DNA from: Pachysolen tannophilus NRRL Y-2460
Lineage: Eukaryota > Ascomycota > Pichiomycetes > Alaninales > Pachysolenaceae
DNA length: 64,000 nt
Direction of reading: 5' to 3'
Assembly: GCA_001661245.1 (NCBI GenBank)
Contig: KV454013.1
Location: 1,470,512 to 1,534,511, forward strand
This document shows positions 1 to 9,942 of the stretch, in pieces. A program made the translations under genes and the position numbers. Numbering within the stretch: the first letter of the stretch is position 1; every line of letters starts with the position of its first letter. Under the pieces are notes generated by a model. The model did no database searches. It was not told where the DNA came from and saw only the letters and a program-made list of their open reading frames with translations.

Positions 1-1
1 T

Positions 2-1636
2 TTAAGTATTGCAACTGAAGATGGAAGTATAGTTATATTACAATCAAATAGTACTGGTCAGTTAACCGTCAATTCTATTTTCAAAACTCCAAATGGATGG
101 GCCAATGCTTTGAGCTGGTCACCTTGGTCTTATAATGATAAAACAAAAGACTACGTTTCATATTTATTAATAATTTTGAAAGATAATTCAACTTATTTGA
201 AAAAAATTATTTTAAAAGAAACAATTATAGTTGATGGTGATTTGATTCAATTAAAACTGGAATCAAATTTTTCTATTTCAAATTTCAAATGGTCATGTAT
301 TGGAAATAAATCAATTTTGTCAGTGGTTTCTACGAATCTATTGCAAGTTTTCACAATAGATAACAATAGTAACAATGTAACTGAAAATGAAATCAAATTG
401 GGTAGTTTTTATTCAATATCAAATATTTTACATATTAAAAGCGACAAAAACCTCATTATTGTTATGACGAATAGTTTTAACTTATTATTTGTTTTTAGAT
501 ACGCTATTAACAAACCGTCATTGATACTCAAGTATATGGTAAACTATAATAATTTAAAAGAATTGGAAAAAATTCAAGATGAGGAAATAATTTTGAGATA
601 TTTTATCAAGAAATTGATAAGAGTATTGAAAATTAATTCCAACAGCAACTTGATTTCAATTAGAGGCTTATCGATAGATGGCTTGAACAATTTACTTCTG
701 TTTTCCTATGTGTTAAACGATAAATTAGTTCCATCTGATTTAAAAGCTCCTCTCAACTTGAGTTTTAAAACTTGTGTCTTACCAATTTTCAATCACATTG
801 ATTTTACTGATGAAGTTAAGTTATCTAAATTTTTTTATAATATAATTGAGGAATACAATTTCTTTAAAGTTAACCCAATGTTGTTATTAAAGGAAATTGA
901 GGTTTTCTGTGATAGTAAAAAAATAGATGACCAACTACTTGTACAGAAATTATCAGACAGGTTTAATGATGATTTAAAGTTGACGTTCAGTGATGTCAGA
1001 TTAGATAAAAATTCATTATCCAATTCATTACATATAAATTTAATTCAATTGAACGATAAGGCTATTCAAAAATTACAAATTGCATCCAGTTTATTTAAAG
1101 ATAATGACTCATTGATAAAGAATGATTTTTTCAAAAATCCTGATTTTAAAATCTTAAGATTGATTATCACAGTAGTGATACTGTTTGTAAACAATTCAAC
1201 AAATAAAAAAAAATTGATTACAACACCTTTGGATGAGGCTCTTTATGAGTCGTACAACTATTTTCTCAACCCTAATGAGAATAACATTTCAAAAGAGATG
1301 ATGATAAAGCAAGAAAATAATGGTGGGTCAGAAGGTAAAGTAATATCGATCACGAATAAAGATTTGAAAATAACAGAGGTTTTCAATCTTGAATCATTAA
1401 ATTTACATTCAATTCAATCATTGAATAACAACATCTTGTGGAAAAGATGTTGTCTCACATTGTTGCCAATAATGGATACTGGCTCTATAACGTGTGGTAA
1501 TTGTTCCAAAACCTGTATTAATATTAAAAATTTGTGCAATTATAGTATTGATGAAAATTCGTCTTTAACTAGAGAAATTTTGAACTTCTTCCATAGTTGG
1601 TGTGCATTCTGTGGTAATAGATTAAATCAAAATTGA
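2..1636 (+). CDS. TFIIIC subunit-like protein (Tfc8/GTF3C4-type), 5' partial
   Basis: The frame is open to the left edge, so the gene starts outside the window; no ATG within it is needed. The visible N-terminal part reads like a WD40/beta-propeller blade (ATEDGSIVIL, then a GWANALSWSPW stretch), as expected for the delta-type TFIIIC propeller. The last 60 residues carry a Cys-rich zinc-binding module: a CCLTLLP lead-in, a CGNCSKTC cluster and a final WCAFCG. That order (propeller, helical middle, C-terminal zinc finger after an 'R-C-x-L-T-L-L-P' strand) is the architecture of the TFIIIC 60/90-kDa subunit that helps recruit TFIIIB and Pol III to tRNA genes. The family call rests on this pattern only; another propeller protein with a terminal zinc ribbon is possible. 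It faces PRE6 tail to tail. Confidence 0.55.
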   Translation, partial: LSIATEDGSIVILQSNSTGQLTVNSIFKTPNGWANALSWSPWSYNDKTKDYVSYLLIILKDNSTYLKKIILKETIIVDGDLIQLKLESNFSISNFKWSCIGNKSILSVVSTNLLQVFTIDNNSNNVTENEIKLGSFYSISNILHIKSDKNLIIVMTNSFNLLFVFRYAINKPSLILKYMVNYNNLKELEKIQDEEIILRYFIKKLIRVLKINSNSNLISIRGLSIDGLNNLLLFSYVLNDKLVPSDLKAPLNLSFKTCVLPIFNHIDFTDEVKLSKFFYNIIEEYNFFKVNPMLLLKEIEVFCDSKKIDDQLLVQKLSDRFNDDLKLTFSDVRLDKNSLSNSLHINLIQLNDKAIQKLQIASSLFKDNDSLIKNDFFKNPDFKILRLIITVVILFVNNSTNKKKLITTPLDEALYESYNYFLNPNENNISKEMMIKQENNGGSEGKVISITNKDLKITEVFNLESLNLHSIQSLNNNILWKRCCLTLLPIMDTGSITCGNCSKTCINIKNLCNYSIDENSSLTREILNFFHSWCAFCGNRLNQN

Positions 1637-1816
1637 ACCTGAATATATAGAAGCCTAATATAATAGAACTTTTTCAACTTAAGTGACAATTTATTGAAAC
1701 AAACGCAAAACCAAATAAACAATTAACGAAAACTATATATTAAAATAGAAAAAAAAAGGAAACTTTTTATTATCAAAAAAAAAAAAAGAAAGAAAAGAAA
1801 GAAGAAAAAGTTTCAA

Positions 1817-2839
1817 TTATTCGTCTCTAGTTCTTGGTTTCTTCTTGGCTGCTTCTTCTTCTTTTTCTTTTTCAATTTCCTTAACTACATCAGCAATTTC
1901 TTCATTTGATAACTTGAGGATTTTACCAGGTTTCATAACACTAATTTCAATATTCTTAGCACCTGTTTGAACAACTTCTAACAAAGCCTTAATTGTCAAT
2001 TTAACAGTTTCCTCTTCACTCAATCCATTAATATTTTCATCATCTTTTGGGTAATTTTTCTCCAAAAATTCTCTGACAGTTTTCGATGACCTACCGATAG
2101 AGTTAGCCTTCCATGAATTATATACACCTGAAGGATCTGTTGAATACAATTTTGGAACAGTATCGTTATTATCAAACCCAGCAATCAAAGTGGCAATCCC
2201 AAAAGGTCTAACACCACCACTTTGTGTATATCTCTGCTGAACTCCAGCAACGTATTTTGTCAAGTAATCTATTGTAACTGGGTCTTCTAACGTCAATTTA
2301 TACGATTGAGCTTCTACCCTTGCCTTGTCTATTAAAATTCTTGCATCTGCGTTTAAACCAGCAAACGCCAACAATACATGATTATCAATCTTGTTGATTT
2401 TTGATGGAGTAATTCGAGGATCTTGCAATTTCAACGCTGTTCTTCTCTCACACCCCAAGACTACCACATCTCTACCTTTGATACCAACAGCACATGTACC
2501 TCTCTTAACAGCTTCAGAAGCATATTCCACCTCTACAACAATTTCAAATACAAGTTAGTAATAATGAAAAAAAAAATATAATTATTCTCTTTAAAACACA
2601 AGAGCACCTCTAGCCTAACACTTACGAAACACATGCCCATCAGGACTAAATAATAAGAAATATCACAAGGGAAAAGTTAGAATTTGATTGATTTCATATT
2701 AAAGTGGCGATTTGTAAAGCTTTCCAAGATATAGCCAATTAAACAAACCATTACGCCAAAAAAAAAAAGAAAAGAATAAATTGCAATTGATAAAAGAAAC
2801 ATACCTGAAAATGGATAAAGCACTATCGTAACCACTCAT
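1817..2839 (-). CDS. PRE6: 20S proteasome subunit alpha-4, three exons with a 20-nt microexon
   Basis: Alpha-type subunit of the 20S proteasome core. Exon 3 (1817-2532) matches yeast Pre6 almost continuously ([58 protein letters not shown]) and ends in the usual Lys/Glu-rich tail. It begins mid-domain, so the conserved N-terminus had to be found upstream. Exon 1 (2805-2839) encodes [11 protein letters not shown] plus two bases of a Ser codon. Exon 2 (2626-2645) is a 20-nt microexon encoding PDGHVF. Together they give SPDGHVFQVEYA, the alpha-subunit signature. Intron 1 (2646-2804) runs GTATGT...TAG with CTAAC at 2676-2680; intron 2 (2533-2625) runs GTAAGT...TAG with TACTAAC at 2554-2560. The spliced product is 256 aa, normal for the family. 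It diverges from RPR2 across about 230 bp. Confidence 0.95.
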
Positions 2840-3068
2840 TCGAAAAATATATAACTAGATGAATATATTAAAGATCAATTCTTCTAATATTGTATATTTA
2901 ATTTAAAAGTGTTTCTATTAGGTATCAAGAAAAATCAACAACTTTTTTTTTTTAAAACACTATTAAAAAAAATTGAAAAATTGAAAAATTGGTGGTGAGA
3001 ATTAATATTTCATGACGAAATTGTGTTGAATTTTTGGAGTGGATATATAGAGGGAGGATAATTGTGAG

Positions 3069-3512
3069 ATGGCGGAGAATATTAGGAGTATTAAGGAGGA
3101 TGTGTCGGTGGTGAAAAGCAGAGTTCCAAAGCAGGTTCCTCATAAGGATCATTATCAAAGGGTGTCATATTTATACCAGGTATCGCAGACGGTAGCGATG
3201 GGTTCATCTAAGTCATCTGAGATTTTGTCAAGAATGTACAATAGGAATTTGAATAATATTTCAAAGAAGGCTGTATTGAAGCTTTCACCTTTATTGAAGA
3301 GACAGATGTGCAAGAAATGTAATAGAGTGTTGGTTCATGGTTTAAACAGTACGAGTTGTAGGATTGAAAATACAAGTAAAGACAAGAATCCTATAAATGA
3401 TTGTTTAGTAACAATTTGTAAATGTGGGAATATAAAGAGATATCCTATAGGGAAAGACCGAAATTACAAATTATTTTGTGAGCGTGAGGAAGTGGTGAGT
3501 GATTTCAAATAG
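3069..3512 (+). CDS. RPR2: RNase P protein subunit Rpr2 (Rpp21 family)
   Basis: Protein component of nuclear RNase P, which matures tRNA 5' ends. The 147-aa product has the family layout: a basic helical N-terminal half (YQRVSYLYQVSQ helix, residues 29-40) followed by a four-Cys zinc site, C81/C84 (MCKKCNRVLV) and C117/C119 (ICKCGNIKRYP). The length agrees with yeast Rpr2 (144 aa). The start ATG at 3069 is the first in frame and follows an AT-rich leader. It is divergent from PRE6 and convergent with FUM1, whose stop lies only 47 bp away. Snm1, the MRP paralogue, shares the domain, but it is longer and has a long C-terminal tail that is absent here. Confidence 0.85.
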   Translation: MAENIRSIKEDVSVVKSRVPKQVPHKDHYQRVSYLYQVSQTVAMGSSKSSEILSRMYNRNLNNISKKAVLKLSPLLKRQMCKKCNRVLVHGLNSTSCRIENTSKDKNPINDCLVTICKCGNIKRYPIGKDRNYKLFCEREEVVSDFK

Positions 3513-3559
3513 CATATATATATATATATTTTTGTAATAATAATAATTTAAAAAGTTAC

Positions 3560-5066
3560 TCAAGGTTTTGGACCAATCATCTTTTCTGGTCTGACCCATT
3601 CATCAAATTCTTTTTCATCCAAGTAACCTAACTCGATACAACTTTGTTTTAAAGTTAAACCTTTCTTGTGAGCATTTTTGGCGACTTTAGAAGCTGCATC
3701 ATATCCAATTTTTGGATTCAATGCAGTAACCAACATTAACGATTCATGTAATAAAGCATTGATTTTCTTCTCATTAGCTTGAATTCCTTGAACACAATGG
3801 AGGTTAAAAGATTTACAAGAATCTGCTAATAATCTTATAGACAATAACAAATTTTTTGCCATTAACGGTTTAAAAACGTTTAACTCAAATTGACCTGATG
3901 CACCTGCCATAGTTATAGTAGTATGATTACCAAATACTTGAGCACAGACCATGGTTAACAGTTCACATTGAGTTGGATTCACTTTACCTGGCATGATTGA
4001 AGATCCCGGTTCATTTTCAGGTAAGGATAATTCCCCATATCCACATCTTGGACCTGAACCCAAATATCTAATATCATTTGCAATTTTAAACAAAGATGCA
4101 GCCAAAGTATTTAAAGCACCTGAAGCTTCGACAATGGCATCATGAGCTGCTAATGCTTCAAATTTGTTTGGAGCAGTTTGGAAACTTAAACCAGTAATGT
4201 TTGAAACTTCTTTTGCTACTGCAACATCAAAACCTTTTTTAGTATTTAAACCAGTACCAACTGCAGTACCACCTTGAGCTAAAAGACTTAATCTTGGTAA
4301 AGTTTGTTTAACTCTTTCTAATCCATAAGTTAATTGTTGAACATATCCTGAAAACTCTTGACCTAAAGTCAATGGAGTAGCATCTTGAAGATGAGTCCTA
4401 CCAATTTTAATAATTTTGGAAAAATCCTTAGATTTAATATCTAATGCATCTCTTAAATCAGTTAAAGCAGGAATTAATTTAAAAGTAATTTCCATAACTG
4501 CTGCAATGTGCATCACTGTTGGGAAAGTATCATTGGAAGATTGTGACATGTTAACATGATCATTAGGGTGAACCGGGTGTTTTTTACCCATTTCAAAACC
4601 TAATTTTTCAATTGCTCTGTTTGAAATAACTTCATTTGCGTTCATATTTGACTGAGTTCCAGAACCAGTTTGAAAAACTACCAATGGGAAATGATCAAAT
4701 AATTTCCCATCAATTACCTCTTGAGAAGCTTCTTGAATGGCACCAGCTATTTTGGGATCTAACCCATATGTAGCATTGACGATGGCAGCAGCTTTTTTCA
4801 ACACTCCAAATGCTACAATAAGTGATCTTGGTAATTTTTCAGATTCTCTACCAATATCAAAATTTTGTAAAGAACGTTGCGTTTGAGCCCCCCAGTATTT
4901 ATCAGCAGGAACTCCAATTTCACCAAACGCATCAGTTTCAATTCTTTCTCCAGACTAAAAAATCATTTTTGTTAATAATTTTCTACTCACTCTCAAGTTT
5001 AAAATTCGACTCCAATTAAACTAAACTATAAACTCCAAGACTTACCATATTCAAACAAGTTTCCAT
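3560..5066 (-). CDS. FUM1: Class II fumarate hydratase with a 21-nt first exon
   Basis: Fumarase of the TCA cycle and cytosolic fumarate metabolism. Exon 2 (3560-4954) carries every class II landmark: [12 protein letters not shown], the [14 protein letters not shown] segment, a [16 protein letters not shown] segment, and the signature loop [13 protein letters not shown] near residue 323 with its catalytic Ser. An in-frame TAG precedes exon 2, so a 5' exon is required. Exon 1 (5046-5066) encodes METCLNM and splices in frame to [12 protein letters not shown]; the intron (4955-5045) runs GTAAGT...TAG with a TATTAAC-like branch site. The product is 471 aa and shorter at the N-terminus than yeast Fum1 (488 aa). 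No Arg-rich mitochondrial presequence is visible, so this version looks cytosolic unless another leader is used. Confidence 0.93.
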
Positions 5067-5505
5067 AAAAACTTTTCAGTTTAGTTTTTCAATTGCAAGA
5101 AAAGAAATGAAAAATCTAAAAAAGAAAAAGAAAAAAAAAAAAAAAAAAAAAGAAAAAGTTAACAAATCAATATATCAAATATTACATCAATCTTCCCCCA
5201 ATCACCTTTTCCGCTTCTCACTTCCCATTTCCAACTTTTCACTTCTACAAAAGTTCACCACCATCCATTCACCATCTCTTTTTTTCCAGCCTCAGTATGC
5301 ACGGTTCAGCAAAGAACGGCGAACGGGTACTAAACATTTATGGGTTTTCCTATTTTGGAAACTGTGCAATGGGAACACTACTTTTGATCATTGCAGACCT
5401 AAAAATTTTTCAGTTGACTTGTTAGGGTTAATATATGAATTGGAGTTGAGCTTAAGGAAGTCTGAAAGGAACTCTGAAGGAAAGTTTGGGAAGAGAGTTA
5501 TTGAG
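5067..5505. promoter_or_regulatory. Divergent FUM1-TRM61 promoter region
   Basis: This is a 439-bp spacer between the FUM1 and TRM61 starts. It holds a long A-rich tract (5119-5158), a pyrimidine-rich stretch (5200-5290) and a TTAGGGTTA element at 5422-5430. That element matches the Tbf1/telomere-repeat type site known in CTG-clade promoters and lies about 80 bp before the TRM61 ATG. A short reading frame starts at 5297 (about 42 codons, ends before TRM61) and has no recognisable product. Confidence 0.4.
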
Positions 5506-6609
5506 ATGTCACTGTTTCTTGAGTATAAGGAGGTTATAGGAGAAGGTGATTTTGTGCTAGCCTTTATTGGTAGAGATAATATCAAGCCGATTATAGTTAA
5601 GAAAGACGATATATTGAATACAAGGTATGGAGCTTTTGCACATAATAGTATGATTGGTGAAAAATATGGGTCTCAAATTACAAGTTTGAAAGGGTATGGT
5701 TTCATACACTTGTTGCACCCAACACCAGAACTTTGGACTCTTTCACTACCACATAGGACTCAAATTGTGTATACCCCGGATTCTTCATATATTATTCAAA
5801 GGTTAAACATCACAGCGGGATCTAGGGTCATTGAAGCTGGTACTGGTTCTGGTTCATTTACACATTCATTTCTGAGAACTTTGAGTAAAACTGGTCAGTT
5901 ATTCACTTATGAGTTCCATGAGAGTAGATATCAGCAAGCAAAAGCAGAATTTGAATTACATTCATTAACAAACGTTATTGCAACTTGTAGAGATGTATGT
6001 AAAAAAGGATTTGTTATTGATGGTTATGAGTCAGGGTGTGATGCTGATTCAATTTTTTTGGATTTGCCATCACCTTGGGAAGCTATTGCACATTTACCAC
6101 AAGTAATATCCAAATCTAAAAGAGTTGGAATATGTTGTTTTTCACCATGTATTGAACAGGTTATTAAAACTGCTGAGGCTTTGAAAAATCATGGCTGGTC
6201 GAATATCGAAATGGTTGAAATTGCTGGAAGAAAATGGGAAGCCAGAAAGGAAATGATTAGAGACGTTAGTGACGTGATAGGAAGATTAAAAGACATCAAG
6301 CGTAGAAAAGAAGAAGGAATTGAAATCAGAGATAAACTCCAGAATCAAAATCAGAATCAAAAAGTTGGTGAAAAGAGAGGAAACGAAGACAGCAATGAGA
6401 AAGAACAATTTGTTAAAAAGACAAGAATAGAAAGAGAAGAAAAAGGGTTCAATCCATTTGGTAAAGGTTTGAGAATTAAAGAAGGTGATGAGCTGTATAA
6501 TTGGAAAGACATCTCAGAACCTGAAACTGAAGTCAAAAGTCATACTTCGTATTTGACATTTGCCTTCAAAAATGCTCCAACGAAGCCAATAGTCAATCAC
6601 CAATCCTAA
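5506..6609 (+). CDS. TRM61: tRNA (adenine-58-N1) methyltransferase catalytic subunit
   Basis: Catalytic subunit of the Trm6-Trm61 complex that makes m1A58 in tRNAs, including initiator tRNA. I chose the ATG at 5506 ([16 protein letters not shown]) because homologous sequence starts there: family motifs RDNIKP, NTRYGAF and YGSQI follow at once, then [21 protein letters not shown] motif I is EAGTGSGSF (about residues 110-118) and the catalytic-pocket motif is DLPSPW (about residue 185). The 367-aa product ends in a charged, low-complexity tail. The frame stays open upstream to 5107, but that part is Lys-run and low-complexity and is not conserved, so I left it out. The gene is divergent from FUM1. 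Confidence 0.93.
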   Translation: MSLFLEYKEVIGEGDFVLAFIGRDNIKPIIVKKDDILNTRYGAFAHNSMIGEKYGSQITSLKGYGFIHLLHPTPELWTLSLPHRTQIVYTPDSSYIIQRLNITAGSRVIEAGTGSGSFTHSFLRTLSKTGQLFTYEFHESRYQQAKAEFELHSLTNVIATCRDVCKKGFVIDGYESGCDADSIFLDLPSPWEAIAHLPQVISKSKRVGICCFSPCIEQVIKTAEALKNHGWSNIEMVEIAGRKWEARKEMIRDVSDVIGRLKDIKRRKEEGIEIRDKLQNQNQNQKVGEKRGNEDSNEKEQFVKKTRIEREEKGFNPFGKGLRIKEGDELYNWKDISEPETEVKSHTSYLTFAFKNAPTKPIVNHQS

Positions 6610-6840
6610 TCCCTGATACAATCAGAAATATAGATAGAGAGTAGTATAAACCTATAGTAATGGATGATAAAGTGTAGTAGTGTGTAAGGTATCAACCGTA
6701 GTTTACTATGGACTTATGGACGAGTATTAAATAAAAAAGGTTTCTGAGCGGTATTATTGATTTAATTGGTGTAGAAACTTTCATATTCAGGTAAAAAAGA
6801 TCAGTTCATATATTAAAACAAAAAATAGAAAGAGAAGAAG

Positions 6841-7842
6841 ATGATGTCGTTTGTTTGGAAGCGAGCTATAATACCGACAAATTTGATTTTTAAAAAAGAA
6901 GCATTTGCAGTCAATCCAATTTTTAAGAGAAAGGCAACTACCTCATTACTATTAAATCACCATAATTATGCATTTTTATTTACTTCATCGCAACCAATAA
7001 AGACTTCTTCTTCATTCGGGGTTCAATCTGTAGTAAAAACCACCAAAGTTATAAAATTGCCGGTTATTGGGAATCGTTATTTATCATCTTCGAGATTGGT
7101 ACAAAGTTTTTATAATTCACCTCGTCGGAATCCGGGACTGCCATCACTGTTTTCACGCATATCTGATGTTATTCCTGATCCTGTGAAAATACTTCTACTT
7201 GTATTGGGAGTTTCATCTTTTTTCTTTTTCATTGCGCTTCCTGTATTATTCATTGCATTACCTCCCATCTTAATTGGGGGTTTTTTAACCAGTAAAATGT
7301 TTCAGCGGAAGTATAATACACTGATGGATCAAAGATGGTCACTGCTAGAAAACACTTCATTAAGTTTTCAACCTTCATCCAGAAACCTGATGGCAGATGA
7401 AGAAACAGAGTTAGCAAGAAAAGTTTTCAAAAGGTTGAAATTAGCATTGGATGATGATGAAGGTGGAATTTACACTGGGTTCGGTTTCCGAGATATCCAG
7501 GACATAAACCATTTAAAATTGGGAGAAATAGAATCTATACGTCAAGATATGAGAGATGTGAAAATTCAGTTCAATTCCATTAATGAAGTGATAACCGTGA
7601 TGTCAATGGGACTCTATGATAGAAGAAACGATATGAGATTGGGTACAGTTACTGTCTCTTTAAAAAATTCGGCAGTTAGCACTTTGATTGATCAACTCTC
7701 AAACAAGAAAGACATGATCATTGAAGTAAAACCACTCAATCCTTTTTCAAAATCTTATATAATAAATACTGATAGGTCATATGGTGATGGAGATAATATC
7801 ATCATCGACGTGAAAAACTTTAAATCCTGGGAGAAAAAATAA
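6841..7842 (+). CDS. Unrecognised mitochondrial membrane protein
   Basis: I do not recognise this 333-aa protein. Its first 100 residues are rich in Lys, Arg, Ser and Thr and nearly free of acidic residues, as in a mitochondrial presequence. A hydrophobic segment follows at about residues 114-151 (KILLLVLGV...FIALPPILIGG, probably one or two membrane spans). The C-terminal half is soluble and mixed-charge (DDDEGGIYTGFGFRDIQ). This fits an inner-membrane protein with a matrix or intermembrane-space domain. The start is a double ATG (6841, 6844) after an A-rich leader. The gene lies between TRM61 and FMO1 on the same strand with over 200 bp on each side, so it has its own promoter. Confidence 0.7.
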   Translation: MMSFVWKRAIIPTNLIFKKEAFAVNPIFKRKATTSLLLNHHNYAFLFTSSQPIKTSSSFGVQSVVKTTKVIKLPVIGNRYLSSSRLVQSFYNSPRRNPGLPSLFSRISDVIPDPVKILLLVLGVSSFFFFIALPVLFIALPPILIGGFLTSKMFQRKYNTLMDQRWSLLENTSLSFQPSSRNLMADEETELARKVFKRLKLALDDDEGGIYTGFGFRDIQDINHLKLGEIESIRQDMRDVKIQFNSINEVITVMSMGLYDRRNDMRLGTVTVSLKNSAVSTLIDQLSNKKDMIIEVKPLNPFSKSYIINTDRSYGDGDNIIIDVKNFKSWEKK

Positions 7843-7997
7843 TAGCTTCTTTTTATTTCTTTCTCTTCTTTTTTTTATGTATATAAACTAACTTATAAAT
7901 AACTATCTTTTGTAGAACTGTGTATCTTGATAATGATTATTAAAAGTACTGATTATTAATATTAATACCACTCTTCTTACAATAGAAATCATTGTGA

Positions 7998-8042
7998 GCA
8001 AAAGCCGCATTTTTATTCGTGCTTCTCAGGTGCGGCTTTTGC
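7998..8042. repeat. Perfect 12-bp inverted repeat, possible hairpin or paired operator
   Basis: The left arm GCAAAAGCCGCA (7998-8009) is exactly reverse-complemented by TGCGGCTTTTGC (8031-8042) with a 21-nt spacer. The arms stand out as GC-rich in AT-rich DNA, about 245 bp before FMO1 and 155 bp after the preceding gene. It could be a transcript-end hairpin, or two opposed TGCGGCT sites for a dimeric factor. The same heptamer recurs in three other intergenic places. Confidence 0.6.
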
Positions 8043-8285
8043 ATATGTTAAGATAATACTGGGTGCCACATTAAATTTGACTAGAGTTTACTTAACAATA
8101 GGATTGATTGCCTGTTAAAGTTGGTTTGGACAAAATTATGTTTAAAATGAAGATTGTTTCTCTGTTGTTGATCTCAATTTTTATTCAAACTTTTATTTGA
8201 ACCTTGTAATTTGGTGAAGGAAAAGTATTTGTTAAATTGAAAGAACAATACCGATTAACATTAAGCGAAAAATTTCTGAGAAGAA

Positions 8286-9752
8286 ATGACTGTGTCCTCT
8301 AATCTGGAAGAAGTTGGCCTAAGAAAACCTGTAAAGTCAATTGCAATTATTGGTGGTGGTGCTTCTGGTGCTGTTACACTTGATATTTTAATCAAAGAAA
8401 ATTCTTTTGAGAAAATTGACCTTTTTGAAAGAAGAAGTTCACCAGGTGGTATTTGGTTATTGGATGAAGAGGCAGATGATCTCAAAATTCCTCCAGGTGC
8501 AACAGCTGCAGAACTTGATCCTGCAATCAACATTCCTGTTGAAGTTTTAAAAATAAAACAAGGTTTAGGTGAAAGTATAAAATTACCAAGATCTTTTGTT
8601 AGGCGTCAACAACGCTTTACTCAGACTCCAGCTTATGCCGGTATAAGAACCAACATTCCTGAGAAATTTATGACTTACTCGGACAAGCCAAATTGGAAGT
8701 ATCTAGACAAGCCAGATGTTGATACATTAACCACTAGAGATGCAGTTGTCAACTATATTGAGGATTATATTGGTCCTAACAAGGACCATGTCACATATAA
8801 TACCACAGTTGAAAAAATTAATAAAATTGGTGATAGCTATGAACTATATTTAAGACAAGAAACCAATACTGTTAACGAGGATGGTGAAAAGTTTGACGTT
8901 TGGTGGAAAGAGAACTATGATGCCATTGTCATTGCCACTGGCCATTATCATATTCCTAAAATCCCAGACATCCCTGGTTTGAAAGAAGTATTCAACAATT
9001 ACCCAGAGAAAATCGAACATGCCAAAAGTTATAGAAATAATGAAAAATATAAATCAAAAACAGTTATTGTTGTTGGCTCAAGAGCGTCTGGCGCAGATAT
9101 TTCAAATCAGATTGCCTTGGTTGCAAAAAATGTTTATAACTCTAGACGTACAGAATATCGGTTTTCTCCAAGACAACTATCAGTTGCTGAAAATGCAGTT
9201 ACGGCTCCTGTTATTTCACGATATGAACTAACAAATGATGGGTTCAAGGTACATTTTGAAAATGGATTGGTTATTGTAAATCCCGATTATGTGATCTATG
9301 GTACTGGTTATAGCTTTTCCTATCCATTCGTAAGAGATTTGTATCCAAATTTTACAAATGGTCATGTTGTCAATTCTTTTCAACATACTTTTTTCAAAGA
9401 TGATCCATTGATATCAACTGTTGGAATTCCAACAGACGGGCTTAGTTTTAGAATTTTTGAATATCAAGCCGTTCTAGTGTCAAGGTTTTATGCAGGTAAG
9501 ATTAAATTACCCTCGAAGGAAGAGCAACAAAAATGGCTTGATCAACTCTACAAAAAATATGGGGAAACAAGAGCATTTTATACTATAGGTATAGAAAAAG
9601 CCATTTCATATAGAGAAGATTTAACAGAACTAGGTGGTGGAGTTGCTCCACTCAATGGGAATGGCAGACCATTTCCAATTTTGACGTTGGCGGAATTGGA
9701 AGAGCATATACATGCAAAGGAAAATCTTTTGAAGGCCACCACCGTAGCATGA
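8286..9752 (+). CDS. FMO1: Flavin-containing monooxygenase
   Basis: NADPH- and FAD-dependent monooxygenase of the FMO family; yeast Fmo1 oxidises thiols and supports an oxidising ER. Visible motifs are the FAD Rossmann loop IIGGGASGAV (about residues 21-30), the ERRSSPGGIW segment, the ATGHYHIPKIPDIPG motif before the NADP part, and the NADP Rossmann loop VVGSRASGAD (about 261-270). The FMO fingerprint FxGxxxHxxxY is degenerate: it reads YPEKIEHAKSY, keeping His and Tyr but replacing Phe with Tyr and Gly with Glu. The 488-aa length is slightly above yeast Fmo1. There is no signal peptide. An inverted repeat lies 245 bp upstream. Confidence 0.88.
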   Translation: MTVSSNLEEVGLRKPVKSIAIIGGGASGAVTLDILIKENSFEKIDLFERRSSPGGIWLLDEEADDLKIPPGATAAELDPAINIPVEVLKIKQGLGESIKLPRSFVRRQQRFTQTPAYAGIRTNIPEKFMTYSDKPNWKYLDKPDVDTLTTRDAVVNYIEDYIGPNKDHVTYNTTVEKINKIGDSYELYLRQETNTVNEDGEKFDVWWKENYDAIVIATGHYHIPKIPDIPGLKEVFNNYPEKIEHAKSYRNNEKYKSKTVIVVGSRASGADISNQIALVAKNVYNSRRTEYRFSPRQLSVAENAVTAPVISRYELTNDGFKVHFENGLVIVNPDYVIYGTGYSFSYPFVRDLYPNFTNGHVVNSFQHTFFKDDPLISTVGIPTDGLSFRIFEYQAVLVSRFYAGKIKLPSKEEQQKWLDQLYKKYGETRAFYTIGIEKAISYREDLTELGGGVAPLNGNGRPFPILTLAELEEHIHAKENLLKATTVA

Positions 9753-9856
9753 AGCCTTGAAAGAACTTCTTTTTTTTTTTTTTTTTTCTTTTCTTTAATT
9801 ATATTTAATCTATCTCTATTTATTTTTGTGTAACTTTCAGCAATACTTAAGAACTT

Positions 9857-9883
9857 GAGCCGCACCTTTTGAGAATATAAATA
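9857..9883 (+). promoter_or_regulatory. GAGCCGCAC element plus TATA box before the 376-aa gene
   Basis: GAGCCGCAC at 9857-9865 is followed by TATAAATA at 9876-9883, 56 bp before the ATG at 9939. The reverse complement of the element contains CGGCTC, resembling the amino-acid-responsive UAS bound by Stp1/Stp2 in yeast. That link is inference. Confidence 0.4.
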
Positions 9884-9918
9884 CCAATGTAAAAGAATAG
9901 CAAATTAACATTTTCTTA

Positions 9919-9942
9919 ATGGTCAACTTTCTAAATTTATGA
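9919..9942 (+). promoter_or_regulatory. 7-codon uORF whose stop overlaps the next start (ATGA)
   Basis: An ATG at 9919 opens MVNFLNL and terminates with TGA at 9940-9942. The main ATG at 9939 therefore shares ATGA with it. This geometry suits termination-reinitiation if the transcript begins near the TATA box at 9876. Confidence 0.5.

Noticed and set aside
5107-5505. N-terminal extension of TRM61 with a Lys run
   Set aside because: It is open in frame but made of homopolymer and low-complexity translation. Homology to yeast Trm61 begins at the ATG at 5506.
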